From Nicotiana tabacum (lineage: Eukaryota; Streptophyta; Magnoliopsida; Solanales; Solanaceae), in the NCBI RefSeq assembly GCF_000715075.1, contig NC_134101.1, positions 191,724,103 through 191,788,102 on the forward strand: 64,000 nt of DNA. Reading direction: 5' to 3'. The notes beneath the pieces were generated by a model. That model was not told where the DNA came from, searched no databases, and saw only the letters and a program-made list of their open reading frames with translations. The position numbers and the translations under genes are program-made. The first letter of the stretch is position 1. The number at the start of each line of letters is the position of its first letter. Below are positions 10,769 to 22,980 of the stretch, one piece after another.

Positions 10769-12947
10769 TGCCGCACCCCCTCTTTTCCCTCCGCGGAGAG
10801 AAGGCCTGGGTTTTGATATTACACGAGGGTAATAACTCATTTCCTTTTGGGAATTTGGGTTTTGAAGAGTCGCCACCTAACGAATTATGGTGCGTTAGGG
10901 CACCTAGAGCGATTAACTACTGGATTGATTTGCATTACCAGAGATTTAGGGTAAGGGCTCGAAATAACCTTGAGGGGAAGGTATTTGGTACCCCTCTCGG
11001 TCCACAATGGTGGGTCCTATCCAAACTTATACTTATGAATTAGTCCTTTAATAAATAGTTTTAAAAACACAATTTTACAAATAAGATCAAGTTTTGGACA
11101 TGACTCAGATAATGGTATAAAGGAAAGACTTAAACAAATTGTATACACATGGAAAGTAAAGGGAATTTGGCAAGGAGGGGTCCTAGGTCGGTTAGCCTAT
11201 AGGATCACCCCATACAATGCCCGCTAAACACTCCTCTATGAGGGGCTACACATGACATTTGCGTGTATTCATCATATCCCATATCTACCCTTTCCCACCC
11301 CCTTAGCAGTTGTTAAAGCGAGTGTTGGTTAGCGATCTCTATTGCGTGCTGTTACCCGTCCCTTCTTAGTGGTCCTAGAGGAATTTAGGACCTCTACTTA
11401 TAGGCAGTTCTAGACAGACACCTAAGGTTTAAAGGAGAAAATACTAAGGCGGCAAGCAAGAACACATAGGATTTCAACAGATAAAAGCATGAAATAGCAT
11501 ATAAGAGGCTCAGGTTCACCTTCACAGATAATGCATGTAAACAACATGACTCAAACACAAATAAGAGCAATATTGTTCAATAGTATCCTAAGACATGCTG
11601 TCTAGGCAAATATTAGAACACATGAGATATGCAGTCTTTATTTTGTAACCTAGAAGTAGGGCCTTAATCATTTCGGCTACTGATTTTAAGCTCGTTAATC
11701 ATTAGGCAGTACACAAAAAGGTAGTTTCTAGTTTTATAAGAGTTGAATACCTAAGCCTTGGCTAGGCGTGGGATAGTGCACAATCATTACCAGAACCATT
11801 AGAAGTTTAGAAGTCGTTTTTGCCTAAGAGCATGCTATTCTAGGTGTTACAAAGATACTGGGTTATTACTAATTTGTATAAAGCAGGATGAGACTGTTTA
11901 TATTCCTTTTCATGCATTAGTAGTTTAACTAGGCGTAGCTGAGTGAAGATGAATGAGAACCTAAGCATGGTATCTAATATGCACACATAAGGTATAGAGT
12001 GATTGATATGCGAGATTCCTAAAGCAGGATTTCTAAATGCACAACATGATTGCAGAATTTCCTAAGAGCAGAATTTCTAAACGCATAAAGGTTACAATAT
12101 CATACTGTCAAGTGTGCAGGAGCAACAATTTTATGTTAGTGCTGTTTTTTAGCCTAGATCAGGTTTTCTAAGTGATGAAACAATGGCAAGCGAGATGCTG
12201 AAACAGTAAACCTAAGAACATGATATCTAATGCATGGCATGCTTGGAATATATTTGTCCTAAACATGGATTCTAATACACATATGGGAAATGTAAACCTA
12301 AGGAATGGTTTCTACCTATTGATATTGATAACATATATGACTACTCTCCCCTTTTCACTAGCCAAACCCCAATATTCATTTACAACAAATTATTAAAGAC
12401 CAATACTGCATGAATTACATAAGTAGAAAAGAAAATAAGAAGTTACACTATAGGGAGCCTGAAAATGGGCCCAAATGATTTCCCCAAGCCTCTAACAGCC
12501 TCAATGCCAAATTCCATAGACAATATCATTGTTTAGGTGCGTTAGAGCTCCCTAAGGATATCAAGGATTCCAGGCAGTGCTCGTACCTAGAATTTATAAC
12601 CAGAACTGAGTAAGTGCAGTGTAGAAGGGCCAACTCCAGTGCATCAGAGTTCAGAGGGATCTCATAGGGATCCCAAGGCAGTCACACACTTGAGGGGCAG
12701 AACTTAAGGATCTAAGAATGGAGTGAGAGTGCTTGACATAGTTTTGAAAAGGTTTTAGCAGGAAAACAGTGTAAAAAGATACTTAGTTGAAATAATTTTG
12801 TAAACAAGAGAGTTGTTTAGTAAAACAACTTTTGAAAACAGTGGTGTAATTAAACAAACAACAGGTCAGTCAAACAAGTTCAGCAACACTAAACTTCACA
12901 CACGGGAATGGTAACTGGGGGAACATAGAGCACATAGTATACTGGAG

Positions 12948-13681
12948 TGTTTCCCGTGAAAATGGTAATAACAATTGAATTTGTAAATGACACTCTAAAA
13001 ATATGTGATCTATTTTTATGCTAGTTGTTAGAACAGTTGATGCTAGGTGTATGAAGTTTAATGACGAAATACAAGTTAAAACGGGGTAGTAATCAAACCG
13101 AGGGGCTTGCTACTCGGGCTTAGGACTGATCGATGAAAGGCCTCGAGGTCGGTACCTGGCTCGAGCTTGAGCTATCGGGGGTAACCGAGAAGGGGATAAC
13201 AGTTAAGATATAATTAAAGAAGTCTTTTTATAGCCAATATCAAGCAATAAATGAAGAACAAGTATGAAAGCAATAAACGGAAAGAGTAGCCTCGAGCGAG
13301 TAAGTGAGAGAGAAAAGAGGGAGAGAGAGAGAGTTATTATTGATCTTGCTTAGAGTAGTTGGAGCAACAACAACTGAGAGTTACAAAATGATGGGGATCC
13401 CCCTTATATAGGAAGGTAATCCCGTTATAGTACAAAATTCATTAACTGTAAAGTCATGGAGACGGGACGGCTGGACGTGACACCTTGGGACAGGCCCCAG
13501 ATAGGTCAGCTCTGTCAGGTTACCCTCTCACATACTATAGCCATTAGTACGTAATTCCCTCTGGGGCTGGTACATGCCTACCCCCGAAGGTGGGTCTCGA
13601 CCTTGGTTTCGAGCCTCGAGGAGCATGACCGCGAGACGACCTAATGACGGGGAAATCGAGCCCCCGGATTCACCGTATATA
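12948..13681 (-). repeat. A 3' LTR
   Basis: The LTR begins TGTTTCCCGTGAAAATGG and ends CACCGTATATA on the plus strand. It matches the right copy over its length, including the GA repeat at about 13,318-13,336. A minus-strand TATA box (TATATAAGGG inverted) lies at about 13,402-13,410. Next to its inner edge is the sequence corresponding to the polypurine side. Confidence 0.88.
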
Positions 13682-13881
13682 GATAGTCTTCGCGTTTCTT
13701 AGAGTGAAAGCGGTAAGAAACGATAAGAAACAATCTTGAAATTTTGCTTCTTCGATGTTCTTGCAATCGGTGATGGCTACGAGGTGCCAAGATGCAATAC
13801 GCACACTGTTCCTACAGGTTTCTGCATTGACTGCGGCGGTTGGTTGCCTTTTGGCTTCCTTCAATGTGCACACGGTGCTTT

Positions 13882-13889
13882 TATAAATA
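13882..13889 (+). promoter_or_regulatory. TATA box for the antisense gene of A
   Basis: TATAAATA lies 201 bp inside the 3' LTR and about 130 bp before the first ATG of the antisense gene. E and F have TATAAAT boxes at the equivalent place, on the strand of the antisense gene. I infer an internal promoter; no transcript evidence is available here. Confidence 0.55.
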
Positions 13890-14012
13890 CTTCCCTCTTT
13901 CTTTCTATACCCCATCTTGTGCCAAAAAAACCGATAATAAGGTTTGTTCTTCCTTATTTCTTGTTCTCTTTCAGGAATGCAACTCTTTTTCTTCCTTCAT
14001 AATCTCCCAAGG

Positions 14013-16261
14013 ATGGCAAAAATTTCCACTTCTGCTTCTCAGGAGGTCGCGGGTTCATCCTCTTCACTTTTCTCTTAAGGCGAAGTGGCTACTTCTTCTT
14101 GCGTTGAGGAATGCATCCCGGGATCTTTTATGATGACCTTCGATTTCAAGGTCGATAGTCCTTCCTCGAAGATAGCGTGTCGCGAGCCTGTAACTCAGTA
14201 TATCAGCTCGATAATGGACGTCGGGAGAGTGAGGGTTGACTATCACTGGGGGGATACCATGATTTTGGAGATTACTACTTGGGAGGAAGATATTACAGCT
14301 CATAAAGCCAGCTTTCTAAGTGTAATCACCTACCCATTTACCTTGTGACCGGTGGGGCCATCCTCGCCCCCGATCAACCCCGTGATTCTTGACTTCTGCC
14401 TGAGTTATCAAGTGACTCTAGGCCAAATTCATCCTTCGTTCTAGTATATGGTTTATATGATCAGGCATTACTCGACCATGATAGAGGAGATGCCCTTCAC
14501 CCTCAACCATCTGATCCAGATGTATAGTCCCCGTCTTCTCCGTGGGAGCTTAATCAAGCTTCGCTGCCGAGCCCCAAGATCCCTTTTTGCCTGCACCGAG
14601 GAGCTTAGAAATGAGGGATAGGTAAGCCGATTCGTCTGAGTGAGGATGTCTGACCTGATTCCAGTGGAAAAGATGCCATTTCCAAAGAAGTGGAACATTG
14701 GGCATAAGTAAACGTGTTGTCTTTGCTTCTTTTTGGCGATATCTCTTCAAGCATCCAACTCTGCTTTACTTGCCTTTTCAGCCGTGGCGATCTACCGTGG
14801 TGCAGTGTCGGATCTCTAGGGTTGGGTTGGCTGCTTATACTCGATTTGCCCATATACCGAACGAGTGCGGCGAGATTTATCCCAAGCTCGGTGGGAAGCC
14901 AAAGACCATGGTGAGCCCCGACCCTTGTTGCATCCGCATACTTTGACGTAGATCGCTGTTAGTAGCGTTCTTCATCCTTTGCATTTAACCTCTGCATTTA
15001 TGTAGGTCTGGGGGAAATCCCTTTGATGAAGGAGGCACCACCGTTGGAAGGGACGCCTGGTGTTTGGCGAGAAGAAGAAAAGGTAGGGGAGTCTACTGGT
15101 TGGGCCTCCGGAGCTCAATAGGGTTAAGGTGGAACATCTAAGGTTTACCCAGTAGTACTGACCTCCAAGACGATGGGAAACCCTCGAGCTGAAGGTGAGG
15201 GAGAAAACAACTTCTCAACAGCCTCCGAAGAGCATGTCGACTCGACCGACCCTCGAGCCGTGGGGATAGATGCTCCCGGACCGAAGTCTGATGCCACTGT
15301 GGCCCAAATTTATGGTGGCAAGGAAATGGATGGAGTATCGAGCACTACCCCCGAGTTGGCAGGTGGCTAAAATTCTTCCCGATCTAGGACGCCCTTGGTG
15401 GGCAGTTCGGAAGGGCCTGAATCTGGGGTCTAGGGTGAATAAGGGACTAAGATTTTGGCTGATCCTGTTAACCCTTTGGTTGTTGTTGATTCTCCTCAGG
15501 GAGAGATCCTTCCGTCTCACGAAGTGCAAGACGTCCCGCATGAAGAGACTTCTGAAATAGGAGCACTAGTCAAAGGCGGAGATGCACTCGGGAGGTCACC
15601 GACCATTCTCAAGGGCGGTCCAAAGGTTGATGCTTCATTCATTTTCGGTGAGATGGGCAGACTTTACGAGCAGGTAATGTTTGCTAACCTTGTCCACCGC
15701 TCTGGGCTGTTCCGGTCTTCGTTTTTCTAACTTGTCTTTTTACGTGGCTTCAGGATAAAGTTCTTTAAAACCAGGATTTCACCCAGTGTCAGGATGAGGT
15801 GAGTTGTCGCGAGCGTGAGAAAGCATATCTTATCGAGTAGGTTAATCATCCACCATTTTTACTATTATTCGAGCCCTTGTGAGATTCTACCGCTTTTAAC
15901 TTCTCGGACCTAATTTGTGCAGTTTGAGAAGGGGAACGCCCTGCTGAGAGGGGAGCTTTAGGCCAGAGATAATGAAATTTCCGAGCTTAGTTGGTACGTA
16001 AACGAAATAGCTTCCGAAAGGGACAACCTCCATAGGAAGGTAACCTTGATCGAGCGTTAACTCTAGGATACGAAGGAAGATAGTGACAAGTACAAGGTTC
16101 TCCATTCCGAACTGGTGGCTGCATTGTTTCGAATCAAAGCCGAGGCCGAGGCGCTTGTATCCTCGCATGGGGGGGGGGAGCTGTTGTCACAGATTCTTGT
16201 GTTGAGAAGGCATTTGAGGGGGTTCGTAATTGCCCGGGTGCAACCCTTGGAGATCCATTGA
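14013..16261 (+). pseudogene. A antisense gene: Transposase_28-like plus coiled coil, five exons, broken
   Basis: It is read opposite to the element's gag. The Ser-rich start MAKISTSASQEV at 14,013 stops at 14,076. The next frame from 14,131 has DYHWGDTMILEI and FLSVITYPFTL, then further conserved pieces up to VEKMPFPKKW. These recall the 'putative gypsy type transposon' (Transposase_28) domain. Putative introns with GT...AG ends are 14,708-14,781, 14,911-15,005, 15,674-15,753 and 15,799-15,922. Exon 2 (14,782-14,910) is 129 bp, the same length as exon 2 in F. The last exon (15,923-16,261) is Glu/Lys-rich and probably coiled coil, with stops at TAG and TAA. The protein's role is unknown. At least five stops make this copy non-functional. 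Confidence 0.72.
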
Positions 16262-17859
16262 GGATGCTGGTTTGGCAATAAATTAGGATCTTTGTTGATT
16301 TTCCTGTCAATTTTCTTGTCGATCTTTCTGTTTGTATTTAGTACTTTCATACTGGCATATGTATAAAGTGAATCCTACAGCTTTGTTTCCTCTATTCCCC
16401 TCTGTGCACGGAATTCAGCAATAATTGGCAAGAAACCTTAGACCTGGGATAAGGCCCCGTGGCTCGTTAGGCAAGCTCGGGGGCTTTCATGTGCCTGGTC
16501 GATGCGACCTTTAATGTAAACTACCGTCAGAGCTCTTATACTTTTGCTCAACTGTTTTGGGTTCAGTCTTCTAGTCGGGCTTTGACTTGAGCTCAATCGA
16601 CCCTCAAGTTTTATGTTTGCATGGGCTGGCGACAATGGCTCTTATGCCTTGGGCCGAAGCGACCTTTTATGTATGTGGCCCTGAGGCTCATGAAGCTGGC
16701 GACGATAGATCTTATGCTCTTGCCCTTAAGCATGTATAGTTAACTATTTTGGATCCGGTCTTCGAATTGGGTTACGACTCAGGCACACTTTGACCCTCAA
16801 ACTTTTAGATTTTTAAGTTGGCGACAGTGGCTCTTACGCTTTTGGTCGTTGTGACTGTTTAGTATGTGGCCCTGAGGCTCGTTTGGCTGGCGACAATGGC
16901 TCTTACGCTTTTGCCTTTAGGCATATGTAGGCTTTGTTATCCTCTCATTAAGGACTTTTTGAAGTATTTTTGCCTGACCCATCATTGGTTCGGGAAGAAC
17001 CTCGATTTCAAGTCGTTATCGGCGATGTTCGAGCACCTCAGAAGTTTAGCTCGTACGCTGAGTAGCTCGAAGCTTTTGCGATTTGGAGATGACATGGTCG
17101 TAGCTCGTTTGAATGTCGAGGGTAGCCTGTTTTAACTGGTTCTTTTTGAAGTAGATTCAAAGTAATGGCGTGTGATTTTGTTAGTGATGGTTGGGCGTCC
17201 CCGAGTCGCATTAATTTGGCTTATGCAACCATTTTGACCGTAGTCATATGTGTTTAGCCGGAGCCGTTTTTGGATCCGAGTGTCATCGTTTAGACGTCTC
17301 CATCGAGGGTATGCCTTTTTGGGAGTCTTACAAATGCGACACATAGCCTAAACTTCGGGATTGAGTTTTATGCCAATAGTAAGGTCTTACAAAATTTCCA
17401 TGCCTGTTGAGGTCTTACAGTTTTTTCATGCCTGTTGAGGTCTTATAGTTTTTTTTGTTGTGTAAAATAGATCTGGCTGGACCGAGTTTTCCCGCTCGGG
17501 GTCTTACAGACTCAGGTTTTTTAGTAAATGGCAATTGAGGACAGTCTCCGAGTCATCGATTTTGCTTAGGCTCGAAGCCCATTACTCGTGAGCTCGAAAT
17601 TGCCTTGTTGGGGCCTTATGAACATGGAGTTCCAACCCTGAGGTCATGTGGGTGCCACATTGTTGATGCTAAGTCTCCGAGTATTACGGGACGTACTCGA
17701 TGGAGGGATCCTTGCCTTGAGCATGCTGGATTTTCTTTGGAGTACGAGATGCTTTTGGCTAAAGATATTCTTTGATTGCTTGGCATAAATACATGTCGTT
17801 GTGTTGTTTTAAGCCCAGCTTATGCCGACATGGTTCGTTCGACCATTTGGCCCGGTACA
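16262..17859. repeat. A interior noncoding region with about 190-bp and short tandem repeats
   Basis: No coding frame is recognisable. Between about 16,540 and 16,930 a unit of about 193 bp recurs: words such as GGCGACAATGGCTCTTA and GGCCCTGAGGCTC return, and related ACT(A/G)TTTTGG motifs lie at about 16,551 and 16,744. Around 17,380-17,460 a short unit with GGTCTTACAGTTTTTTCATG repeats about three times. E and F have the same kinds of repeats in the same place. Confidence 0.72.
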
Positions 17860-18138
17860 TCATTTCTTATTGGAACCCCATTTGTCGTTTCCTGGTACAG
17901 GGTTGATTGCAAAGAAAACCCGGTAGGTTTGTTGAGTCCTTCTTAGGTGGTACGTGGATGTTCTCGTTCGTTTGAACATGGGTCCTTGGGGAACATCAGT
18001 TCCCCCAGTAATCATGTGGACGTCATGTCGGAGAACCTTCCCTTCCGCCCGGGTTGAGTTTGGTGGTGTACCAACATCTGGAGCAGTCATGTCCTTCTCT
18101 CTATTGTTTTCAAGGTTCTGGTTCCCCATTTTGCTCAC
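17860..18138 (-). pseudogene. A gag remnant joined to the pre-protease linker
   Basis: The frame starts MSKMGNQNLENN at 18,138, about 110 bp inside the primer site. This is the position where F begins MSNSVNGGENNN and E begins MSGSVNRIEND. After about 40 residues it passes in frame into MITGGTDVPQGPMFKRTR, which belongs near the end of gag, just before protease. Some 1.5 kb of gag present in F is therefore missing, with the frame kept across the joint. The product would be about 92 residues, lacks the zinc knuckle and probably has no gag function. Confidence 0.7.
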
Positions 18139-18246
18139 CGAGCTAGGCGCTCTGTCTTGAAATCAAAGATCTTGGACAAAAAAAGTGTGAAAGATAACTT
18201 GCGTTTGCGTAATGAAACCAACAAGAAAATAATCACTATTATTTTT

Positions 18247-18265
18247 AGCCCCACGGTGGGCGCTA
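18247..18265 (-). promoter_or_regulatory. A primer-binding site (tRNA-Lys type)
   Basis: On the minus strand the site reads TAGCGCCCACCGTGGGGCT, three bases after the 5' LTR. From knowledge of plant tRNA-Lys(CUU), whose 3' end is CCCCACGGTGGGCGCCA, 18 of 19 bases pair with the tRNA. The mismatch is in the second base. Confidence 0.8.
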
Positions 18266-18268
18266 AAC

Positions 18269-19020
18269 TATTTACCGTGAAAATGGTATTAACAATTGAA
18301 TTTGTAAATGGGACTCTAAAAATACGTGATCTATTTTTATGCTAGTTGTTAGAGCAGTTGATGCTAGGCGTATGAAGTTTAATGACGAAATACAAGTTAA
18401 AATGTGGCAGTAATCAAACCAAGGGGCTTGCTATCCGGGCTTCAGACTGATCGATGAAAGGCCTCGATGTCGGTACCCGGCTTGAGCTCTAGCCATCGGG
18501 GTAACCGAGAAGGTGATAACAGTTAAGATATAATTAAAGAAGGTTCTTTATGGCCAATATCAAGCAATAAATGAAGAATAAGTATGAAAGCAATAAACAA
18601 AAAGATTAGCCTTGAGCGAGTAAGTTAGAGAGAAAAGAGAGAGAGAGAGAGTTATTATTGATCTTGTGTAGAGTAGTTGGAGCAACAATAGCCGAGAGTT
18701 ACAAAATGATGGGGATCCCCCTTATATAGGAAGGGAATCCCGTTATAGTACAAAATGCATTAACTGTAAAGGTATGGAGACGGGATGGCTGGACGTGACA
18801 CCTTGGGACAGGCTCCGGATAGGTCAGCTTTGTCAGGTTTAGCCGTGTGCCTTGGGAATTCTCCTCTCGCATACTCTAGCCGTTAGTACGTAATGCCCTC
18901 CGGGGCTAGTACATTCCCACCCCCGAGGGTGGGTCTCGACCTTGGTTTTGAGCCTCGAGGAGCATGACCGCGAGACGACCTAATGATGGGGAAATCGGGC
19001 CCCCAGATTCACCGCATACA
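18269..19020 (-). repeat. A 5' LTR
   Basis: The LTR begins TATTTACCGTGAAAATGG and ends ACCGCATACA on the plus strand. It is 752 bp, with a minus-strand TATA box at about 18,722-18,729. It differs from the left copy by scattered substitutions and small indels, for example an extra stretch near 18,840-18,870. Confidence 0.88.
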
Positions 19021-19487
19021 GAACATAGCAGTTCTTGTGGGGGTTTAAGGGATTAGGGGATAGCTATTGGTACCAACATAGTAGGAATTTTAGAAACATT
19101 CATAGAATCAACAATTTAAAGTGGCAGATTAGCTTGCATATATAACAAGTAGACAAACATTCAAAATAGGGTAGAGTCATGTTGAGATAGACTACTGGGA
19201 GGGGGGGGGGGGGTAGAAGTACTGAAGGGCCCTAAGAAGGTTAGACTAGCATGTTGTATGAAGCAGTAATGTAAACATATTAATTGCATGTTGAACAACA
19301 GAACCATAGATAGAAACAAATTAGAAACATGATAAATTGAAGCAATAAAAGAAACATATTGGTTTTGGGACTTGAATTGAAATCAGAACATACCAGTAGA
19401 GAGATAGTAAACACAAAGTGAGCAATAGGAGAGCACAATAGTAAGCCTTGGCTTGCAGCTGACTAACACAAAATAATAGCAAGTAAC

Positions 19488-19518
<31 letters not shown>

Positions 19519-21522
19519 CAGAAAAGTTTTGAGTGTGAGAAAGTTTTTGAACTAATGTGTTTGTGTCTTGTGTTAATGAAAGAGCAGGGTACTTATAGTT
19601 TGAAAACAGGTAGAAAATAAGGCAAGAAGCATAGTTGAGCAATAATTATGGAACTATGTACTAATCAGTGTAAGTACTTCCATTTAATTAAGGAGTTAAA
19701 TAACAAATAAGGAAGGAAATCAATGTATAACCAATAAGGACAAACATCAAATACAGTAGGTATAGGGTAAACAATTAGGGCCAAGTTCAGAAAGTTCTAA
19801 TTAAGGAGATAGTCGGTAAGAATCAAGTAACAATGCAGACAAGGTAAGGAAAAGTTAATTTAGTCAAGCAAATCGATCATATTGAGTAGGAAGGTAAGAA
19901 TTGAAGGTTTAAAGGAAAGTTTTCAAATTAAACCAAGAAACAAGGAATTCAGAATCAATCAAAAAAAAGTCATGAAAAGAGTTATCATTTAGCATATAAA
20001 TAAAGTAAGGCATGGATAGTCAAGAGTCGACATACAACTCTAGCAAACATGAGAGTCAAATAATACTGATTCAGTGAGAAAGAAGCAAGTCTTGATGTGA
20101 ACCGTCAAGATGAACATAAGCAAATAGAATCAGTGTAAATTCAGGGTAAGAAACTCAATAGAAACATATCAAGGCAAGATAGTCTCGAGAAATCATAAAA
20201 ACTCAAAAACGAGAACCGGTCAGTCATGCTGATACACAGAACCAACAAAGAACCCTAAAAATTAGGGCTTTCAACATAGATGAGTTAAAGATGTAGTAAA
20301 CTCATAGAACCAGTCAAGATATGTAAGAAATAGAAGTTCAAACACAAAGAATCAGTTAAACAAGGTTTTTAAAAAGAAGTTCCAAAAACCCTAGTTTTAG
20401 AAGAAGATGAAAAACACTTGAAACCACATGATTCTTGTAAAAAACCTTAAGGACAATGTAAAACATTCAAGACACAAACTCAGATCATCCTAGATTTGTA
20501 CATATCTAGAAGGTATAGAAAAGAAATTTGGGTTTTGGAAGAACCCACATAGAGATGAAGAAACCTGTCCAAAAACTCAAAGATCGTGGCAAATATAGAG
20601 TGATTCTGCTTGGAATCACACTGGAATAGCTAGGAACAGGTAGGAGATGAACCCTAGATGCAAGTTGGCATGGCCCTGGGCCATTGAAGACCTTAGAGAA
20701 GGCAAGAATGGCATGAGAGAAGCCATTTGAGGCTTAAGATACGATGAGAGGTCACCGGAGATGACCGGAGATGGGAGGTTAGCGGTTGAAGATTATGGTT
20801 AGATTGAGAGTGTTTTGAGAGAGGAGAGTATCTTAGGGCGGCGGATGTGGAGAAATGATTAGGGTTAGGGTGTCGTTTGGAATTAAAAAGGAAAGAACAA
20901 ACGAGGGTCATTGATCTTTTAGATCAACGACCAGGATCTGATGGGTTTTGGATCGGGTAGGATGTGTTTGGGGCCTGGGTTGGGTATTTCAATTAGGAAT
21001 TGGGCTGGGGTATTGGGTTGAATTTAGGGTAAAATTGAAATGCAATTTGGCTAGGTTTTAAATAGCCAATTTAACCCTATATAATTTATAATAAATAATA
21101 GGTATTTCTAAAAAATAATTTTGTGTATTAAAATGATTTAAAGTATATATTTAACATTTTTAGAAATATAGAAGATCATTTTATGCATATAAAATGTAAT
21201 TGTACATTAATAGGGCTAATATTACAATTATATGCAAATTGACTTTAAAAATAAAAATGCAATTATAAAAAATGCACAAAAAATATTTAGGCAATATTTT
21301 GGTATAAATATATGATTTATATGGCTAAATTACCACAACAATAATTTGAAGGATAATTATTAGAAATTTTATAAGTAAAAAAGAGAAAAATTAAATCATT
21401 TTAAAGCCTTTAAAATTATAGAAAAATTATAAAAACCTTGTTCATGCTTATATATGCATATATATGCTATTTTGAAAGTATATATGTCTATAAAATATAT
21501 AGGGAAAAATTGGGTATCAACA

Positions 21523-21535
21523 GCTGCCCCTCTTT
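21523..21535 (-). promoter_or_regulatory. C polypurine tract
   Basis: On the minus strand it reads AAAGAGGGGCAGC directly before the TGTTGATACCC start of the 3' LTR. This is the expected plus-strand primer of reverse transcription and fixes the LTR boundary. Confidence 0.8.
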
Positions 21536-22198
21536 ACCCGGGAAGGATGACAGAGTTTTCGGGTAAAGAAATGATGGCCAATTTTGACCGAGCAGAATAT
21601 TTTGAAAGACAGAGGCCAGAATCTAGTCTTTGAGTTGCCTACATATCCATACTCTTACAGTAATCAGTCCGTGTGTAGTTCTGGACTCATCTGCGGAATA
21701 TGCCGATGAAATTATTGCAAGAACGGACATGCGATGCGGAAACGACTACGGTGAGTGGTTAAGGCTCGGAACAGTTGAAGGAACTGGAGCGAGATCGCTC
21801 CTGCCAGGATAGCGGTTTCTTACTGGTTACCTGTAGATAAATGATTCTACAAATATGTATTTGCGAGAATTTAAACGTGATGCAGATTCCCTTTGGACCA
21901 TGAAGGTTGTCTTTGGACAGTTAAGGATGATGTCCTTAGACCATGTCGTCCTGGGCCATGAATTGTTTAGTGAGGGATTCACAGGCCGTGAAATGATTTT
22001 CTCGGTCCATGAAGATGGTGCCTCCAAACCATGACGCCTTTGGATAGATTGGTGATATTTCAGCCCATGATTTGTAATAATATGATGTTACAATACAAGG
22101 CTTAGTCTTGTGAAATAGAGGGCAGAGCTTAGCCTGATTGGAAAATAAATAGATAGTAAAATAAAGCAATATCTGTGCAAAAAGGGACAATGCTTAAT
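21536..22198 (-). other. C 3' untranslated region, proximal part
   Basis: No coding frame is recognised. Between about 21,880 and 22,030 there are degenerate repeats built from CCATGAA and CCTTTGGAC-like words (for example GACCATGAAGG, GGCCATGAATT, GTCCATGAAGA). They may be an older, decayed tandem array next to the younger one that follows. Confidence 0.5.
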
Positions 22199-22980
22199 CC
22201 CATGCGAATGTGGAGGCAAGTATTAGCCTTATGGAGACAAGTATTAGCCTCATGCAAATTGGGAGGTAGGGATTAGCCTCATGCAGGTATGGAGGCAAGG
22301 ATTAGATTCATGCAAATTGGGAGGCAAGGATTAGCCTTATGCAGGTATGGAGGCAAGGTATAGCCTCACGCAAATAGGGAGGCAAGGATTAGCCTCATGC
22401 AAGTATGGAGACAATGATTAGCCTCATGCGAATTGGGAGGCATGGATTAGACTCATGTAAGTAGGGAGGCAATGATTAGCGTCATGCAGGTATGAAGTCA
22501 TGGATTAGACTCATGCAAACAGGGAGGCAAGGGTTAGCCTCATGCGGTATAGAGGCAAGGATTAGCCTCATGCAAATAGGGAGGCAATGATTAGCCTCAT
22601 GCAAGTATGGATGCAAGGATTAGCCTCATGCAAATTAGGAGGCAGGGATTAGCCTCATGCAAGTAAGGAGGCAAGGATTAGCCTCATGCAGGTATGGAGG
22701 CAAGGATTAGCCTCATGCAAATAGGGAGGCAAGGATTAGCTTCATGCGGTATAGAGGCAAGGATTTGCCTCATGCAAATAGGGAGGCAAAGATTAGCCTC
22801 ATGCAAGTATGGATGCAAGGATTAGCCTCATGCAAATTGGGAGGTAGGTATTAGCCTCATGCAAGTATGGAGGCAAGGATTAGCCTCATGCGGTATAGAG
22901 GCAAGGATTAGCCTCATGCAAATAGGGAGGCAATGATTAGCCTCATGCAAGTATGGAGGAAAGGATTATCCTCATGCAGA
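22199..22980. repeat. Minisatellite of about 27 units of 28-29 bp in the C 3' UTR
   Basis: The unit is GGAGGCAAGGATTAGCCTC followed by ATGCAAATAG or ATGCAAGTAT. I count about 27 units by eye. The two endings tend to alternate, and a shorter ending ATGCGGTAT marks units at about 22,541, 22,743 and 22,890, which suggests a higher-order period. Each unit contains GAGGC and its inverse GCCTC separated by 8 bases. Tandem arrays in this position are known for Ogre-type elements and can seed satellite DNA. Confidence 0.95.

Larger units (their letters stand above)
12948..19020 (-). mobile_element. Element A: deleted TAT-type non-autonomous retrotransposon
   Basis: Two LTRs of about 740-750 bp (12,948-13,681 and 18,269-19,020) bound 4.6 kb. 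The primer-binding site next to the right LTR places its 5' end on the right, so it is on the minus strand. Only about 90 codons of gag-related frame remain (17,860-18,138); protease, RT, RNase H and integrase are absent. Most of the interior is an antisense gene on the plus strand (14,013-16,261) and its downstream noncoding repeats. It sits in the left LTR of C. No matching target duplication is seen: TGGAG on the left, GAACA on the right. Confidence 0.87.
10769..21522 (-). repeat. C left (3') LTR, about 4.7 kb, interrupted by A
   Basis: The LTR is made of 10,769-12,947 and 19,021-21,522. The outer end includes words such as GAGTCGCCACCTAACG (10,868) and AGGTATTTGGTACCCCTCTC, familiar from Ogre-like elements. 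The inner part from about 19,258 to 21,522 is closely matched by the right LTR (27,675-28,529 and 37,942-39,303). A 14-G run at about 19,200 and a GA repeat at about 19,493-19,518 lie in this part. A GA repeat is also present at the same place in the other LTR (27,913-27,930), but the G run lies outside the shared part. AT content rises sharply from about 21,060. Confidence 0.85.

Noticed and set aside
22199..22980. CRISPR array or coding repeat protein
   Set aside because: The 28-29-bp units are head-to-tail without spacers, are stop-rich in all frames, and lie in an Ogre 3' UTR.
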